Source: Gallionella sp. | Lineage (GTDB): Bacteria > Pseudomonadota > Gammaproteobacteria > Burkholderiales > Gallionellaceae | DNA length: 35,847 nt | Direction of reading: 5' to 3' | Assembly: GCA_030645955.1 (NCBI GenBank) | Contig: JAUSMR010000108.1 | Span: 1-35,847, forward strand | Shown here: piece after piece, positions 9,747-18,592 of the stretch | Layout of the letters: each line of letters begins with the position of its first letter | How positions within the stretch are numbered: the first letter of the stretch is position 1 | The notes under the pieces: model-generated | What the model saw: the letters and a program-made list of their open reading frames with translations, nothing else | What the model was told of the DNA's origin: nothing | Databases searched by the model: none | Position numbers and translations under genes: made by a program

Positions 9747-11624
9747 TCACCAATGCAGCGCGCGGAATTGCGCGGTTTTCTTCAGTTGATGATGCTGCAT
9801 ACGGCTCACCACGCTGTCCAGCACATCCAGCGCGTTGAAGATGTACGGCCCTTTGTTGAGCATCACGCATTCGGCGCGTTCCGCCATCGCGGCATCGGTG
9901 ATTTCGGCACGCGAAGGAATATCCTGCTTGACCATGCTCTCCAGCACCTGCGTCGCCCAGATCACCGGCACATGCGCCGCTTCGCACAGCCACAAAATCT
10001 CCTCCTGGATTTCCGCAAGCCGGTCATAGCCGATTTCCACCGCTAGGTCGCCGCGCGCGATCATCACGCCGAACGGATGCCGCCCGGCGCCGTGAACGAT
10101 GATTTCCGGCAGGTTTTTTACCCCGGCAGGCGTTTCGATTTTGGCGACGATACCCATGTCCGGCTTGCCGCGCGCCTGCAGCTCGGCGCTCAGCTTGTCC
10201 ATATCCTCCGCGCTTTGCACAAACGAAAGCCCGACGATGTCGGCGATTTCCACGGCGCAATCCAGCGCGTTCAGGTCGTCGTCATTCAGGATCGGCAGCG
10301 CGATTTTGCTGTCTGGAAAATTGAGCCCTTTTTCGGCGCCGATGGTCTCGCCTTGCTGGCGCGCACGCGTGATACGCAGCCACGCGCCTTTCTTGTCCAG
10401 CTTTTCGATGACCGCGCCGATGCGCCCGTCGTCGATCCACACCTTTTGCCCGGCCTTGAGAAAATCGAACACCCCCGCCTCGCTGCACGCGATATGCGCC
10501 GGCTTGACTACCTTTCCGGCGGCATTGCGCTTTTCCGGTTTGCCCGCGATATCTTCGCGCGTCAGCAGCAACAGGTCATCCTGAAATACGCGAATCTTCG
10601 CCGGTGGTGGAATGAAATCGCCGCTCAATGCCGTGGCCTGAACGTCCTTGTTCCGCTTGGCCTGATGCTGCAGGGTCGTGCCGATGCCGATATACGCGCC
10701 CGCCTCGCAGGTAGCCATTACTTCGATGGGCGACAATCGCTGCGTAACCTGCAGACGGCGCTCACGCTTGCGCAAGTCCTCAAACAGGATGCTGTCGCCC
10801 GGCTTGATGTTATCCAGCCACGCGGCGGGAACGCTCAGGCGCGCCGGGACGCGCTGGCCGATTTTATTGACCGTCGCGCCGCAGCCGGGCGCGCCTGACG
10901 CATCAAGGATCACCTGGCCGGGCTGCACCACCCTGCCGCACTCGTCGCTCTTGGCCTTGAGATGCAGCACGGCCGGGCCGGCAGCCACAAAGGCGGTGCG
11001 CAATTTGGGACCTGCCAGATCCATCATGATTTTGCATGGCCGCCCGGTCTCGCGTTCCGCATGGCGCACATGCTCGGCCATCTTGCGCCACGCCACATCG
11101 TTATCGTGAGCACAATTGATCCGGGCGCAATCCATGCCGCGCACCAGCAGGTCGCGCACATACAGGTATTCCTCGGCCGCCTCGCTCGGCATGGTTACCA
11201 TGAAGCGCGTCCAGCGTTTCTGCGGCGCAGCGCCCAGCAACGTGCTGGTGTGCCGTTTCAACAGGGCCTGGTCGCGCCCGATGGCACGCGCCGAATTGGG
11301 AGTGTGTCGCGATGGGCGGACATCGCCGACCATGTGCTGCAATACATGAATCACCGAATCCAGCGTCAGCAGCACATGCGCCTCGCAACGTCCCAGCGAT
11401 GACAAGCCGAGCATCGCGAGCTGTTGTTGCAAAGTGCGCAGATCATGGCGCCGCAAACCGACATAAGCGGCCAGATTGGTCGCGCTGGAAATGAATGTGC
11501 GATTCTTCAGATGCGGTCGCCACTTGCGCAGCAACGTGCGCTGCGTTTCATCAACTGCAGCGCGCAGTACCTGCACCGCTTCCAGCAGTTCCCGCAAATT
11601 GAATGATGCTCTTGTGTAAGCCAT
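9747..11624 (-). CDS. Pyruvate kinase-like protein with N-terminal extension, lacking C-domain
   Basis: 625 residues. Residues ~1-135 are a helical extension absent from classical pyruvate kinase. The TIM barrel, interrupted by a B-domain-like region, begins near 139. Family landmarks are altered: RINCAHDN stands for R-N-x-SH, DLAGPKLRT for DTKGPEIRT, IVAKIETPAGVKNL retains the catalytic Lys and metal-binding Glu, IARGDLAVEI is nearly intact, and WATQVLESM plus PSRAEITDAA are conserved. The usual SGETA nucleotide segment is replaced by LNKGPYI, and the allosteric C-terminal domain is missing. It may catalyse phosphoenolpyruvate-to-pyruvate transfer with altered regulation, or another PEP-type reaction. 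Start chosen at ATG 11624 with AGGA upstream; the frame is open further but overlaps the DUF2062 gene. Confidence 0.8.
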   Translation of the reverse strand: MAYTRASFNLRELLEAVQVLRAAVDETQRTLLRKWRPHLKNRTFISSATNLAAYVGLRRHDLRTLQQQLAMLGLSSLGRCEAHVLLTLDSVIHVLQHMVGDVRPSRHTPNSARAIGRDQALLKRHTSTLLGAAPQKRWTRFMVTMPSEAAEEYLYVRDLLVRGMDCARINCAHDNDVAWRKMAEHVRHAERETGRPCKIMMDLAGPKLRTAFVAAGPAVLHLKAKSDECGRVVQPGQVILDASGAPGCGATVNKIGQRVPARLSVPAAWLDNIKPGDSILFEDLRKRERRLQVTQRLSPIEVMATCEAGAYIGIGTTLQHQAKRNKDVQATALSGDFIPPPAKIRVFQDDLLLLTREDIAGKPEKRNAAGKVVKPAHIACSEAGVFDFLKAGQKVWIDDGRIGAVIEKLDKKGAWLRITRARQQGETIGAEKGLNFPDSKIALPILNDDDLNALDCAVEIADIVGLSFVQSAEDMDKLSAELQARGKPDMGIVAKIETPAGVKNLPEIIVHGAGRHPFGVMIARGDLAVEIGYDRLAEIQEEILWLCEAAHVPVIWATQVLESMVKQDIPSRAEITDAAMAERAECVMLNKGPYIFNALDVLDSVVSRMQHHQLKKTAQFRALHW

Positions 11625-11668
11625 ATGAATCCTCTTCGCAACCGGCGGAATCGTGCGCACAGCGCACG

Positions 11669-12214
11669 CTACCTGTATTGAGCCCCGTGCCTTCTGGCAC
11701 GCCACTTCCGTATCACCATTACCCGCCACGCCAGGCGCACCGCGAAATATCCGATGAACGCGAGACCCAATGCAAGCAGCGGCAAGCCAATCAGGAACGG
11801 CTCGCCCAGCATCACCAGCCACTCCCGCAATTCGTTCATCAGGTTATACCAATGCAAGTCCGCAAATGACGGTCGAGGCATAGGCGCGCCAGTATGTGCG
11901 CCGCTCACCCATGCGCCGAGCTCATAAGCGAGCGCATACAGCGGCACGATGGTCAGTGGATTGGTATAAAGGGTGGTAAACGCCGCTACCGGCAAATTGA
12001 CCCGGAATAATATCGCCAGCAACGCTGCAGAAATCATCTGGAACGGCCCGGGAATCAGCCCGCAAAACAGGCCGATCGCCACCCCGCCCGCCACCGAGCG
12101 GCGATGCAAATGCCACAGGTTGGGATGGTGCAGCCAGCCGCCAAACGGTTTGAGCCAGCGATGGCTTTTCACCGTCTCGTGGTGCGGCAGAAGTTTGCGG
12201 ACGAATTTGCGCAT
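11669..12214 (-). CDS. DUF2062 membrane protein
   Basis: 181 residues. Cytoplasmic basic N-terminus (MRKFVRKLLPHHETVKSH), then the DUF2062 core: RSVAGGVAIGLFCGLIPGPFQMISAALLA and NLPVAAFTTLYTNPLTIVPLYALAYELG. About three hydrophobic segments, the last near 135-160. Function unknown; the family is often found near comEC in betaproteobacteria, as here. It lies 44 nt upstream of the pyruvate kinase-like gene on the same strand and diverges from the CDF gene. Confidence 0.85.
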   Translation of the reverse strand: MRKFVRKLLPHHETVKSHRWLKPFGGWLHHPNLWHLHRRSVAGGVAIGLFCGLIPGPFQMISAALLAILFRVNLPVAAFTTLYTNPLTIVPLYALAYELGAWVSGAHTGAPMPRPSFADLHWYNLMNELREWLVMLGEPFLIGLPLLALGLAFIGYFAVRLAWRVMVIRKWRARRHGAQYR

Positions 12215-12316
12215 GGCTTCATTCTACCAGCCGCTCCGGTTACATAATTCCATAAAAGCAGCCGCCCCGGTAAATGTGGAATAATACGCAGGCCACCTGC
12301 TTATCTTTAACCAAAC

Positions 12317-13222
12317 ATGCTATCCACCTCGCTCAAACGCTACGCTTACCTGTCCATTGCAGCCGCCCTCTCCACCATCCTGCTCAAGGGCGTGGCCTGG
12401 TGGCTGACCGGTTCGGTCGGGTTGCTTTCCGACGCGCTCGAATCCTTCGTCAACCTCGCGGGAGCGCTGATGGCGCTGGCGATGCTGTCGCTGGCGGAGG
12501 CACCGGCGGACGACACCCATGCGCACGGGCACGGCAAGGCAGAGTACTTTTCCAGCGCCTTCGAAGGTTTTCTCATCCTGGTCGCTGCCGTCAGCATCGG
12601 CTATGCGGCAATCGATCGCCTGCTCCATCCGCAGGCGCTCGAATCCGTCGGCATCGGGCTGGTCGTGTCGGTGGCGGCCTCGCTGATCAACCTCGCTACC
12701 GCCCGCATCCTGATGAAGGTGGGGCGCCAGCACAACTCCATCACCCTGGAAGCGGACGCCCACCACCTGCTCACCGACGTGTGGACTTCGGCGGGTGTGA
12801 TTCTCGGCGTAGGTCTGGTGTGGCTGACCGGCTGGCTCTGGCTCGACCCGGTGCTTGCGCTGCTGGTGGCCGCGAACATCGTATGGACCGGCTGGCAACT
12901 GCTGCACCGCTCCGCTTCGGGCCTGATGGACGAGTCGATTCCCGAGGAACGGATCAAGGCCGTCGAAGCCGTGCTGGAAAACTATCGCCGCCAAGGGCTG
13001 GATTTCCATGCCCTGCGCACCCGGCAGGCAGGCATGCGCGCCTTCGTCACGCTGCATGTCATGGTGCCCGGCGCCTGGACGGTACAGCAAGGCCACGACT
13101 GGCTGGAACGGATCGAGGCAGATATCCGGAATGCGGTGCCCCACGCCCATGTGACAACCCACCTCGAACCTCTGGAAGACCCCGCGTCGCTGTCCGATCA
13201 GACATTGGACCGCATCGCCTGA
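12317..13222 (+). CDS. Cation diffusion facilitator (CDF) metal exporter
   Basis: 301 residues. Six-helix CDF: TM2 has [11 protein letters not shown] (Asp39), the TM2-3 loop has the His-rich [12 protein letters not shown] (~68-78), and TM5 has [10 protein letters not shown] with the H150-xxx-D154 pair. The C-terminal ~90 residues form the cytoplasmic metal-binding dimerisation domain ([17 protein letters not shown], then [12 protein letters not shown]). It exports a divalent metal (Zn, Fe, Co or similar) against protons. The TM2 site has Ser43 where FieF has its second Asp, so metal choice cannot be read off. The stop codon overlaps the first base of repeat P1. Confidence 0.88.
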   Translation: MLSTSLKRYAYLSIAAALSTILLKGVAWWLTGSVGLLSDALESFVNLAGALMALAMLSLAEAPADDTHAHGHGKAEYFSSAFEGFLILVAAVSIGYAAIDRLLHPQALESVGIGLVVSVAASLINLATARILMKVGRQHNSITLEADAHHLLTDVWTSAGVILGVGLVWLTGWLWLDPVLALLVAANIVWTGWQLLHRSASGLMDESIPEERIKAVEAVLENYRRQGLDFHALRTRQAGMRAFVTLHVMVPGAWTVQQGHDWLERIEADIRNAVPHAHVTTHLEPLEDPASLSDQTLDRIA

Positions 13223-13365
13223 GAAGCTGTTTAAAAAATCAGCGAGCGGCTGTCAGGCGGGGGAGTCCGAAGCACAGGAACCGGAGTGTACACAGGAGTA
13301 CATGAGGATTCCGAGCACCGCACGACCCCGCATCACAGTCGCGCAGCATTTTTTAGACAGCTTCT
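13222..13365. repeat. Long hairpin repeat, family P, copy P1
   Basis: Outer arms AGAAGCTGTTTAAAAAAT and ATTTTTTAGACAGCTTCT, inner arms around GGCGGGG / CCCCG and a central TGTACACAGGAGTACA. Related copies are at 26679-26811 (P2) and 31127-31327 (P3): on one strand they share CTGCGCGAyT near the outer arm, and P1 and P2 share ATCCTCA...TACTC...GTGTA...CTCCGGT at the centre. Confidence 0.75.
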
Positions 13366-13390
13366 GAAAGAATTTGCGCTAATCTAGCGC

Positions 13391-15868
13391 ATGGTCGTCT
13401 TCGCCATCTTCTTTGCCATGGGCGTGTGGCTGCTGCAACAGCAGGCCGCACTGCCGGATTTTGCCTGGACGTGGCTGCTGCTGATTTATCCATTCACCCT
13501 TTTCCCTTCGCTGCTGCGCCGCAGCAACCTGCTTGCCCGTTCCCTCCGCCTCCTGCTGCTCGCCGCCTTCGCCTGCGGAGCGGGTTTCTATCACGCCGCA
13601 TGGCAGGCCGAACAGCGCCTTGCCGTGAGCCTGGCGGATGAATGGCAGGGGCGCGACATCGAGGTGGTCGGCGTGGTTGCGGAACTGCCGCGCCACTACG
13701 AGCGCGGCTTGCGCTTCAACTTCGATGTGGAACAGACCCTCACGCCGCAAGCCAGCGTACCGGAACATATCTATCTCAGCACCTGGTTCGACAGCAAGGC
13801 AAAACCATTGGCGCTAAAAGCCGGGGAACGCTGGCGGCTCACGCTGCGCCTCAAGCAGCCGCATGGCGCGGCAAACCCGCACGGCTTTGATTTCGAAGCA
13901 TGGGCACTGGAGCGCGATATACGCGCAACAGGTTATGTGCACAACTCCGAAAAACTTTTGGCCGGGCACCCGAAGGGCGATAACCGGCGCATCGACGAAC
14001 TGGCCAGCGGTCTCGGCTACCGCATCGAAACATGGCGCGAAGCGGTGCGCGACAAATTCAACACCACACTAGGCAGTGAGCCCTATGCCGGAATATTGAG
14101 CGCGCTGGCGATCGGCGACCAGAGCAGCATCCCGCCAGCGCAATGGCAGGTATTCACGCGCACCGGCGTCAACCACCTGATGAGCATTTCCGGCCTGCAT
14201 ATCACCATGCTCGCAAGCCTCGCTTTCGCCGTCGCCTACTGGCTGTGGCGGCGCAGCACGCGGCTGACTTTATTCCTGCCCGCGCGCAAGGCCGCCGCAT
14301 TGGCTGCTTTGCTGGCGGCCATCGGCTATGCATTGCTGTCCGGTTTCGCCGTGCCCGCGCAACGCACCGTGTACATGGTCGGCGCGGTCGCCGCCGCTCT
14401 GTGGCTGAACCGCAATTTTTCGCTCGGGCAGATCCTCAGCATCGCGCTGCTCGGCGTGCTGATCCCCGACCCGTGGGCGGTCATGTCGGCTGGCTTCTGG
14501 CTGTCGTTCGGCGCGGTGGCGCTCATCCTGTATGTCACGGCGCATCGCGTCGGAAAGTCCAACTGGCTGTCGGAGTACATCAACGTGCAATGGGCGATGG
14601 CCATCGGGCTGATTCCGCTGTTGCTGGGATTGTTCCAGCAAGTCTCGCTGGTCTCGCCGGTCGCAAACGCCATCGCGATTCCGCTGGTGAGCCTGGTCGT
14701 CGTGCCGCTTACACTCATCGGCGCGGCGTTGCCACTGGAAACGCCGCTGTGGCTGGCACATTTCGTGATGAGTGGTGTAATGCGCTTCCTCGAATGGCTG
14801 AACGCCTTGCCGCAAGCGGTATGGACACAGCACGCGCCTCCCGCCTGGAGCGTCGTCGCCGCGATGCTGGGCGTGCTATGGATACTGCTGCCGCGCGGCT
14901 TTCCGGCACGCTGGCTGGGTTTTCTGTTGCTGCTGCCGATGTTCCTGAATTCGCCGGAACCACCCGCGCAAGGCGCGTTGCGCCTGATCGTTTTCGATGT
15001 CGGGCAGGGTCTGGCCGTCGCCGCGCAAACCAGGCAGCACGCGCTGCTTTACGACACCGGCCCGGATTTTTCCGGCGAGGCCGACAGCGGCAACCGCATC
15101 CTGATCCCCACGCTGCGCGCACTCGGCATCGCCGAGCTGGACGGCTTGATTCTCAGCCACGACGATACCGATCACACCGGCGGCACAGCTTCGATCATGC
15201 AAGCCATGCCGATCGGCTGGGTCTCGTCTTCGCTGCCCGCCACGCACCCGCTGCTGCAAAATGACTCCCCTGATGAGACTCCTAGCCATTCGACTAAGCC
15301 CGCAAGCGGACAAGTCGCTGGTTATCGCCCGCTTGCGGGAGAGGGGTCGGGGGAGAGGGTATCAAGACGCTGCCGGGATGGCGAAAGCTGGAACTGGGAC
15401 GGAGTGCAGTTCGAGATGTTGCACCCTGCGTACGGCAACGACAGTACGAAAAAAGCGCACGACAACGACCAGAGCTGCGTGCTGCGCATCAGCGTCGGCA
15501 AACACAGCATATTGCTGGCGGGAGACATCGAGAAGAATTCAGAAATACGCCTGCTCAAGCAACATGCCGATAAGCTGTTCACCAGCCTGCTGGTCGTGCC
15601 GCATCACGGCAGCAAGAGTTCATCGAGCCCCGAATTTGTAGACGCGACGCGGCCGGACTATGCGGTGTTCACCGCCGGCTACCGCAACCGCTTCGGCCAT
15701 CCGAAGGAAGAAGTGCTGCAACGCTACGCCGGCAGCGGCGCGGAACTGCTGCGCTCGGACGAGGACGGCGCAATTCTGGTCGAAATGAACGCGCAGGGCT
15801 TGCAGGTGGAACGCTACCGCAAGACGCATCGCCGCTATTGGATGCAGACCGGCACGACAGTCTATTGA
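13391..15868 (+). CDS. comEC: ComEC/Rec2 DNA-uptake channel
   Basis: 825 residues. Inner-membrane channel that passes transforming single-stranded DNA into the cytoplasm. N-terminal transmembrane region and DUF4131-type soluble domain (to ~200). Competence domain from ~230 (YAGILSALAIGDQSSI, RTGVNHLMSISGLHI). C-terminal metallo-beta-lactamase-like domain from ~535 with DVGQGLAV, LSHDDTDHTGG and VVPHHGSKSS, which may nick or degrade the incoming strand. Residues ~625-658 are encoded by an inserted repeat (see separate entry) yet the frame stays open. The start is weakly supported: no ribosome site precedes ATG 13391, which lies 25 bp after repeat P1. The native N-terminus may have been altered, although the MGVWLLQQQAALP segment that follows is typical. 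Confidence 0.9.
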   Translation: MVVFAIFFAMGVWLLQQQAALPDFAWTWLLLIYPFTLFPSLLRRSNLLARSLRLLLLAAFACGAGFYHAAWQAEQRLAVSLADEWQGRDIEVVGVVAELPRHYERGLRFNFDVEQTLTPQASVPEHIYLSTWFDSKAKPLALKAGERWRLTLRLKQPHGAANPHGFDFEAWALERDIRATGYVHNSEKLLAGHPKGDNRRIDELASGLGYRIETWREAVRDKFNTTLGSEPYAGILSALAIGDQSSIPPAQWQVFTRTGVNHLMSISGLHITMLASLAFAVAYWLWRRSTRLTLFLPARKAAALAALLAAIGYALLSGFAVPAQRTVYMVGAVAAALWLNRNFSLGQILSIALLGVLIPDPWAVMSAGFWLSFGAVALILYVTAHRVGKSNWLSEYINVQWAMAIGLIPLLLGLFQQVSLVSPVANAIAIPLVSLVVVPLTLIGAALPLETPLWLAHFVMSGVMRFLEWLNALPQAVWTQHAPPAWSVVAAMLGVLWILLPRGFPARWLGFLLLLPMFLNSPEPPAQGALRLIVFDVGQGLAVAAQTRQHALLYDTGPDFSGEADSGNRILIPTLRALGIAELDGLILSHDDTDHTGGTASIMQAMPIGWVSSSLPATHPLLQNDSPDETPSHSTKPASGQVAGYRPLAGEGSGERVSRRCRDGESWNWDGVQFEMLHPAYGNDSTKKAHDNDQSCVLRISVGKHSILLAGDIEKNSEIRLLKQHADKLFTSLLVVPHHGSKSSSSPEFVDATRPDYAVFTAGYRNRFGHPKEEVLQRYAGSGAELLRSDEDGAILVEMNAQGLQVERYRKTHRRYWMQTGTTVY
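15262..15362. repeat. In-frame repeat insertion inside comEC
   Basis: C/G-rich intergenic-type repeat (CTCCCCTGATG ... CGCTTGCGGGAGAGGGG ... GGGGGAGAGGG) carrying hairpin element copy B. It adds about 34 residues (SPDETPSHSTKPASGQV...) to the beta-lactamase-like domain between the LLQN and CRDGESWNWDGVQFEMLHP segments. Confidence 0.75.
15270..15325 (-). repeat. Nested hairpin element, copy B (inside comEC)
   Basis: Minus strand: ATAACCAGCGACTTG, stem CCGC/GCGG, then TTAGTCGAATGGCTAGGAG and CATCAG. It shares the extended CTCCTAGCCATTCGACTA stretch with copy E. Confidence 0.8.
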
Positions 15869-15970
15869 CCATAAACATGAATGCTGGAACACTGCACGCA
15901 AGATTGGTATGGACTGCGGCACAGGCTGCCCATATCATTCATCAGTGCAAACAAAGAAGAAAAGGCGAAC

Positions 15971-16957
15971 ATGAAACATAGTATGGCAATTCAAATACCC
16001 GGATTAACCGGCGTGGCCTGGAAATTATTTGGGAAAACATTTGGGCTGGCATTGGGACTGGCATTTGCGTCTGCCGGCATCGGCATGGCGGCAGAGCCAG
16101 CTCCTGCCGTCAAAGTCGGCGTGTATGCCAAGCACGCCGGCAACAAGATCGTGTATTACTATCGCGTGGTCAATAACAGCCAAAAGGATATTACCGCCGT
16201 TTCAATCGGGCACGACACCGGGAACGATGAATATCCCGGCAACGATGCCTGGGAGCTCACCGAGTTGCCGTCGGGATGGAATATCAAGTTTGGCATTCCC
16301 TCGACAAGTTCCAACTCACCCATGGGCTGGCGCGTCAGCATGACCACCCCCGGAGAAGAGAGCAAAACTCACGCCATCACCTGGGAAATCATCAATGACA
16401 AATCGCCCGTTCTTGCTGGTGGCCAATCTCTGGCCAAAATGAGCATTGCACTGGATAAAGCCGACATCAACTATTTGATCGGCCATGCGCTTGTGACTTT
16501 TTCTGATGGTCCAGCTGCGACTGTTACCAAAGGCTCTCCTGTGAATCTTACCGTCCCCATCGAACCCCTCGACAACAACCCGCCCACCCTCACAGTAACT
16601 CTTACTCCCAGCATGATCTGGTCGCCGGACAACAAGCACATACCCGTCAATGCGACCTTCGCGGCGAAAGAAGATAACTACGACAACCTTCCAGAAATAA
16701 AACTCGAGTCCATCACCGCCAACGAGCCGTTGGAACCGGACGATGTCCGCGACGCGAGCTATGGTCTTGATGACCGGTATTTAAGACTCCGCTCCAAACA
16801 TGATGGCATTACTGATCGGATTTACACAGTGACCTATTCGGCAACCGATGCTTCCGGCAACCAAACCACAGCCTCCGCCACAGTGACGGTGCCGGCGACA
16901 GCCCCGGCAGTGACTCCGCCCGATCAGGGCGAAAAAGGAAAGATCGAAGCCAAGTAA
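15971..16957 (+). CDS. Secreted protein with HYR/Ig-like domain
   Basis: 328 residues, exported. The signal segment is rather long (MKHSMAIQ... GLALGLAFASAGIGMAA, cleavage ~40). Middle part (~45-195) is beta-rich and unrecognised. The C-terminal part (~205-315) resembles a hyalin-repeat/Ig-like domain: DNNPPTLTVTLTPSMIWSPDNK, then VTYSATDASGNQTTASATVTVP. Such domains act in adhesion or surface assembly. ATG 15971 has AAAGGCG upstream; a longer frame from 15881 has none and would precede the signal peptide. The next gene, 109 bp on, encodes an exported lipoprotein. Confidence 0.7.
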   Translation: MKHSMAIQIPGLTGVAWKLFGKTFGLALGLAFASAGIGMAAEPAPAVKVGVYAKHAGNKIVYYYRVVNNSQKDITAVSIGHDTGNDEYPGNDAWELTELPSGWNIKFGIPSTSSNSPMGWRVSMTTPGEESKTHAITWEIINDKSPVLAGGQSLAKMSIALDKADINYLIGHALVTFSDGPAATVTKGSPVNLTVPIEPLDNNPPTLTVTLTPSMIWSPDNKHIPVNATFAAKEDNYDNLPEIKLESITANEPLEPDDVRDASYGLDDRYLRLRSKHDGITDRIYTVTYSATDASGNQTTASATVTVPATAPAVTPPDQGEKGKIEAK

Positions 16958-17066
16958 ATCAGGTGCGATCCACCCTTTAATAATTATAATGGCAGCCTGC
17001 TGTAAAAAAAGAGCAGGTACCGGCGGTTATCGTAACGGAATAAATCCCCCTTCAAGGAACTCAACT

Positions 17067-18392
17067 GTGAAAAAATTGTTCTGCATATTAATCGTTGCTT
17101 TGGCATCACCACTGCTCGGCGGATGCTCCAACAACGGATCGTCAGCCGAACCTCCAGCGGCGTTCACGTCCGCTGCGGGAGATGGCAGAGCAGTGCTCAC
17201 CTGGACAGCCAGCCCGGGAGTCAACTACTGGCTTTTCACCGCGACCGATCCAAGCCTGACTGCCTTCGTCTGGACAAATTTGCCTAATTCGCATGTTTAT
17301 CAGTCTGCTGTTTCGCCGTTTTATATGTGCGGATTGCTCGATGGAACCCAGTACTGGTATGCGGCCAATGGCAGGATAGGCGGCGGACCCGGCGGACCAA
17401 GCAGCCCGACGATCAGCGCGATTCCGTACAAAGCCGGTTCTGTCTGGACGACCGCGAACGCTCCACTACCCCAAAATCTTTTCGGTGTGGGATATGCCAG
17501 CCTGACGACTTGCTCGAATAACGCAACCAGTGCCACCGGCAGCTTTGCCGCCGTTGGCGCAAGCGGCGTAATCTTTACCAGTGCCAACGGGACAAGCTGG
17601 GCCAGTCTACCCGCACCTGCTGGATTTACATCCGATCTTTATGCGGTTACCGGTTACGCCGCAAACCAGAATAATCCGGGGACCCCGGCACTGCGCTGGG
17701 TGGCCGTTGGCGCCGGAGGAGCCTCAGTGTATAGCACCGATGGCGTCATCTGGGCTGCTGGAAGAGCCTATGATCCGATCAACCCAGCATTGCGTTCCCT
17801 GACACAAGTTGCGGGTACATTCTTTGCGGTTGGTGATGCGGGAACGATACTCTCAGGTACAGACGGTATCAGTTGGACTGTTCGCGCTTCAGGCACAACC
17901 AACAATCTGAATGGAGTGACTCATGGCAGCATTTATGTTGCAGCAGGCGACAGCGGCACGATACTCACCAGCGCCGATGGCATCACATGGACAATCAGAG
18001 CATCAGGGACTGCCAATATTTTGCGGCAAGTGAGCTCCATCGGGAATACCTATGTGTCGGTAGGCGACAGCGGCACGATTGCGACCAGCGTTGACGCTGG
18101 CGCCACATGGACTGCACAAACCCTATCCGGGGTGCCCAATCTCGTGGGTATTGCCGCAAATTCGCAGCTAGCAACTATCGATAGTACCGGTCTGGCTTTC
18201 ACAAGCACGGGTATCGCCGCAAATTCCCGGTTTGTGGCTGTCGACAGCAGCGGCAATGCTTACACCAGCGCGGATGGTGTCACTTGGTCAGGCGCAATCA
18301 GCACAGGCGCTGCCAACCTGAATGCATTGGTCAGCAGCGGTTTTGGCTATGTCGCAGCAGGAAACTCCGGTGCCACGGCGTCTGCCTTCTGA
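17067..18392 (+). CDS. Lipoprotein with beta-propeller (BNR/Ycf48-like) repeats
   Basis: 441 residues. Lipobox LLGGC ends the signal peptide (Cys ~20), so a lipid-anchored envelope protein. Residues ~30-115 resemble a fibronectin-like module. From ~130 at least five blades of ~40 residues follow the pattern AVGDSGTILTSADGITWTIRASGT, typical of sialidase/Ycf48-like propellers. The last blades degenerate and the protein stops at GNSGATASAF. GTG start at 17067 chosen because AAGGAA lies 7 nt upstream and MAACC... upstream of it is not signal-like. The function is likely structural or binding; the ligand is unknown. Confidence 0.75.
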   Translation: MKKLFCILIVALASPLLGGCSNNGSSAEPPAAFTSAAGDGRAVLTWTASPGVNYWLFTATDPSLTAFVWTNLPNSHVYQSAVSPFYMCGLLDGTQYWYAANGRIGGGPGGPSSPTISAIPYKAGSVWTTANAPLPQNLFGVGYASLTTCSNNATSATGSFAAVGASGVIFTSANGTSWASLPAPAGFTSDLYAVTGYAANQNNPGTPALRWVAVGAGGASVYSTDGVIWAAGRAYDPINPALRSLTQVAGTFFAVGDAGTILSGTDGISWTVRASGTTNNLNGVTHGSIYVAAGDSGTILTSADGITWTIRASGTANILRQVSSIGNTYVSVGDSGTIATSVDAGATWTAQTLSGVPNLVGIAANSQLATIDSTGLAFTSTGIAANSRFVAVDSSGNAYTSADGVTWSGAISTGAANLNALVSSGFGYVAAGNSGATASAF

Positions 18393-18440
18393 TACCGGTG
18401 TGAGGATGTTATTCCAATTCGCAATAGAAACAGGAATAAC

Positions 18441-18553
18441 GCAGGGTGCGTTCCACGCACCATTGCCAACTGATGAAATTGCTATCCGTCTGACCAGACT
18501 GTCCAAAAACGACAACCTGGTCATTGGTTATGGTGCGTGGAACGCACCCTGCG
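18441..18553. repeat. GCAGGGTGCGTTCCACGCAC inverted repeat hosting copy C
   Basis: Arms 18441-18463 and 18530-18553 are perfect complements (CGCACC/GGTGCG core). Their centre is occupied by hairpin element copy C. It lies between the convergent propeller and MarC genes. Confidence 0.8.
18470..18531 (-). repeat. Nested hairpin element, copy C
   Basis: Minus strand: ATAACCAATGACCAG, stem TTGTC/GACAG.., CTGGTCAGACGGATAG, then TTTCATCAG. The outer stem is GACC/GGTC where other copies have GACT/AGTC, a compensatory change. Confidence 0.8.
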
Positions 18554-18592
18554 AAATCATTATCGTATGTAACGCAAATTAGAATTTTTTGT

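Noticed and set aside
12320..13162. Minus-strand open frame opposite the CDF gene, and similar ones opposite comEC, mutL and the MFS gene
   Set aside because: Compositional shadows; no family motifs and no ribosome sites.
18322..18582. Short frames containing LTRLSKNDxxVIGY over element copies C and D
   Set aside because: The shared peptide is only a translation of the repeat; no ribosome sites, and the repeats' compensatory changes follow pairing rather than codons.
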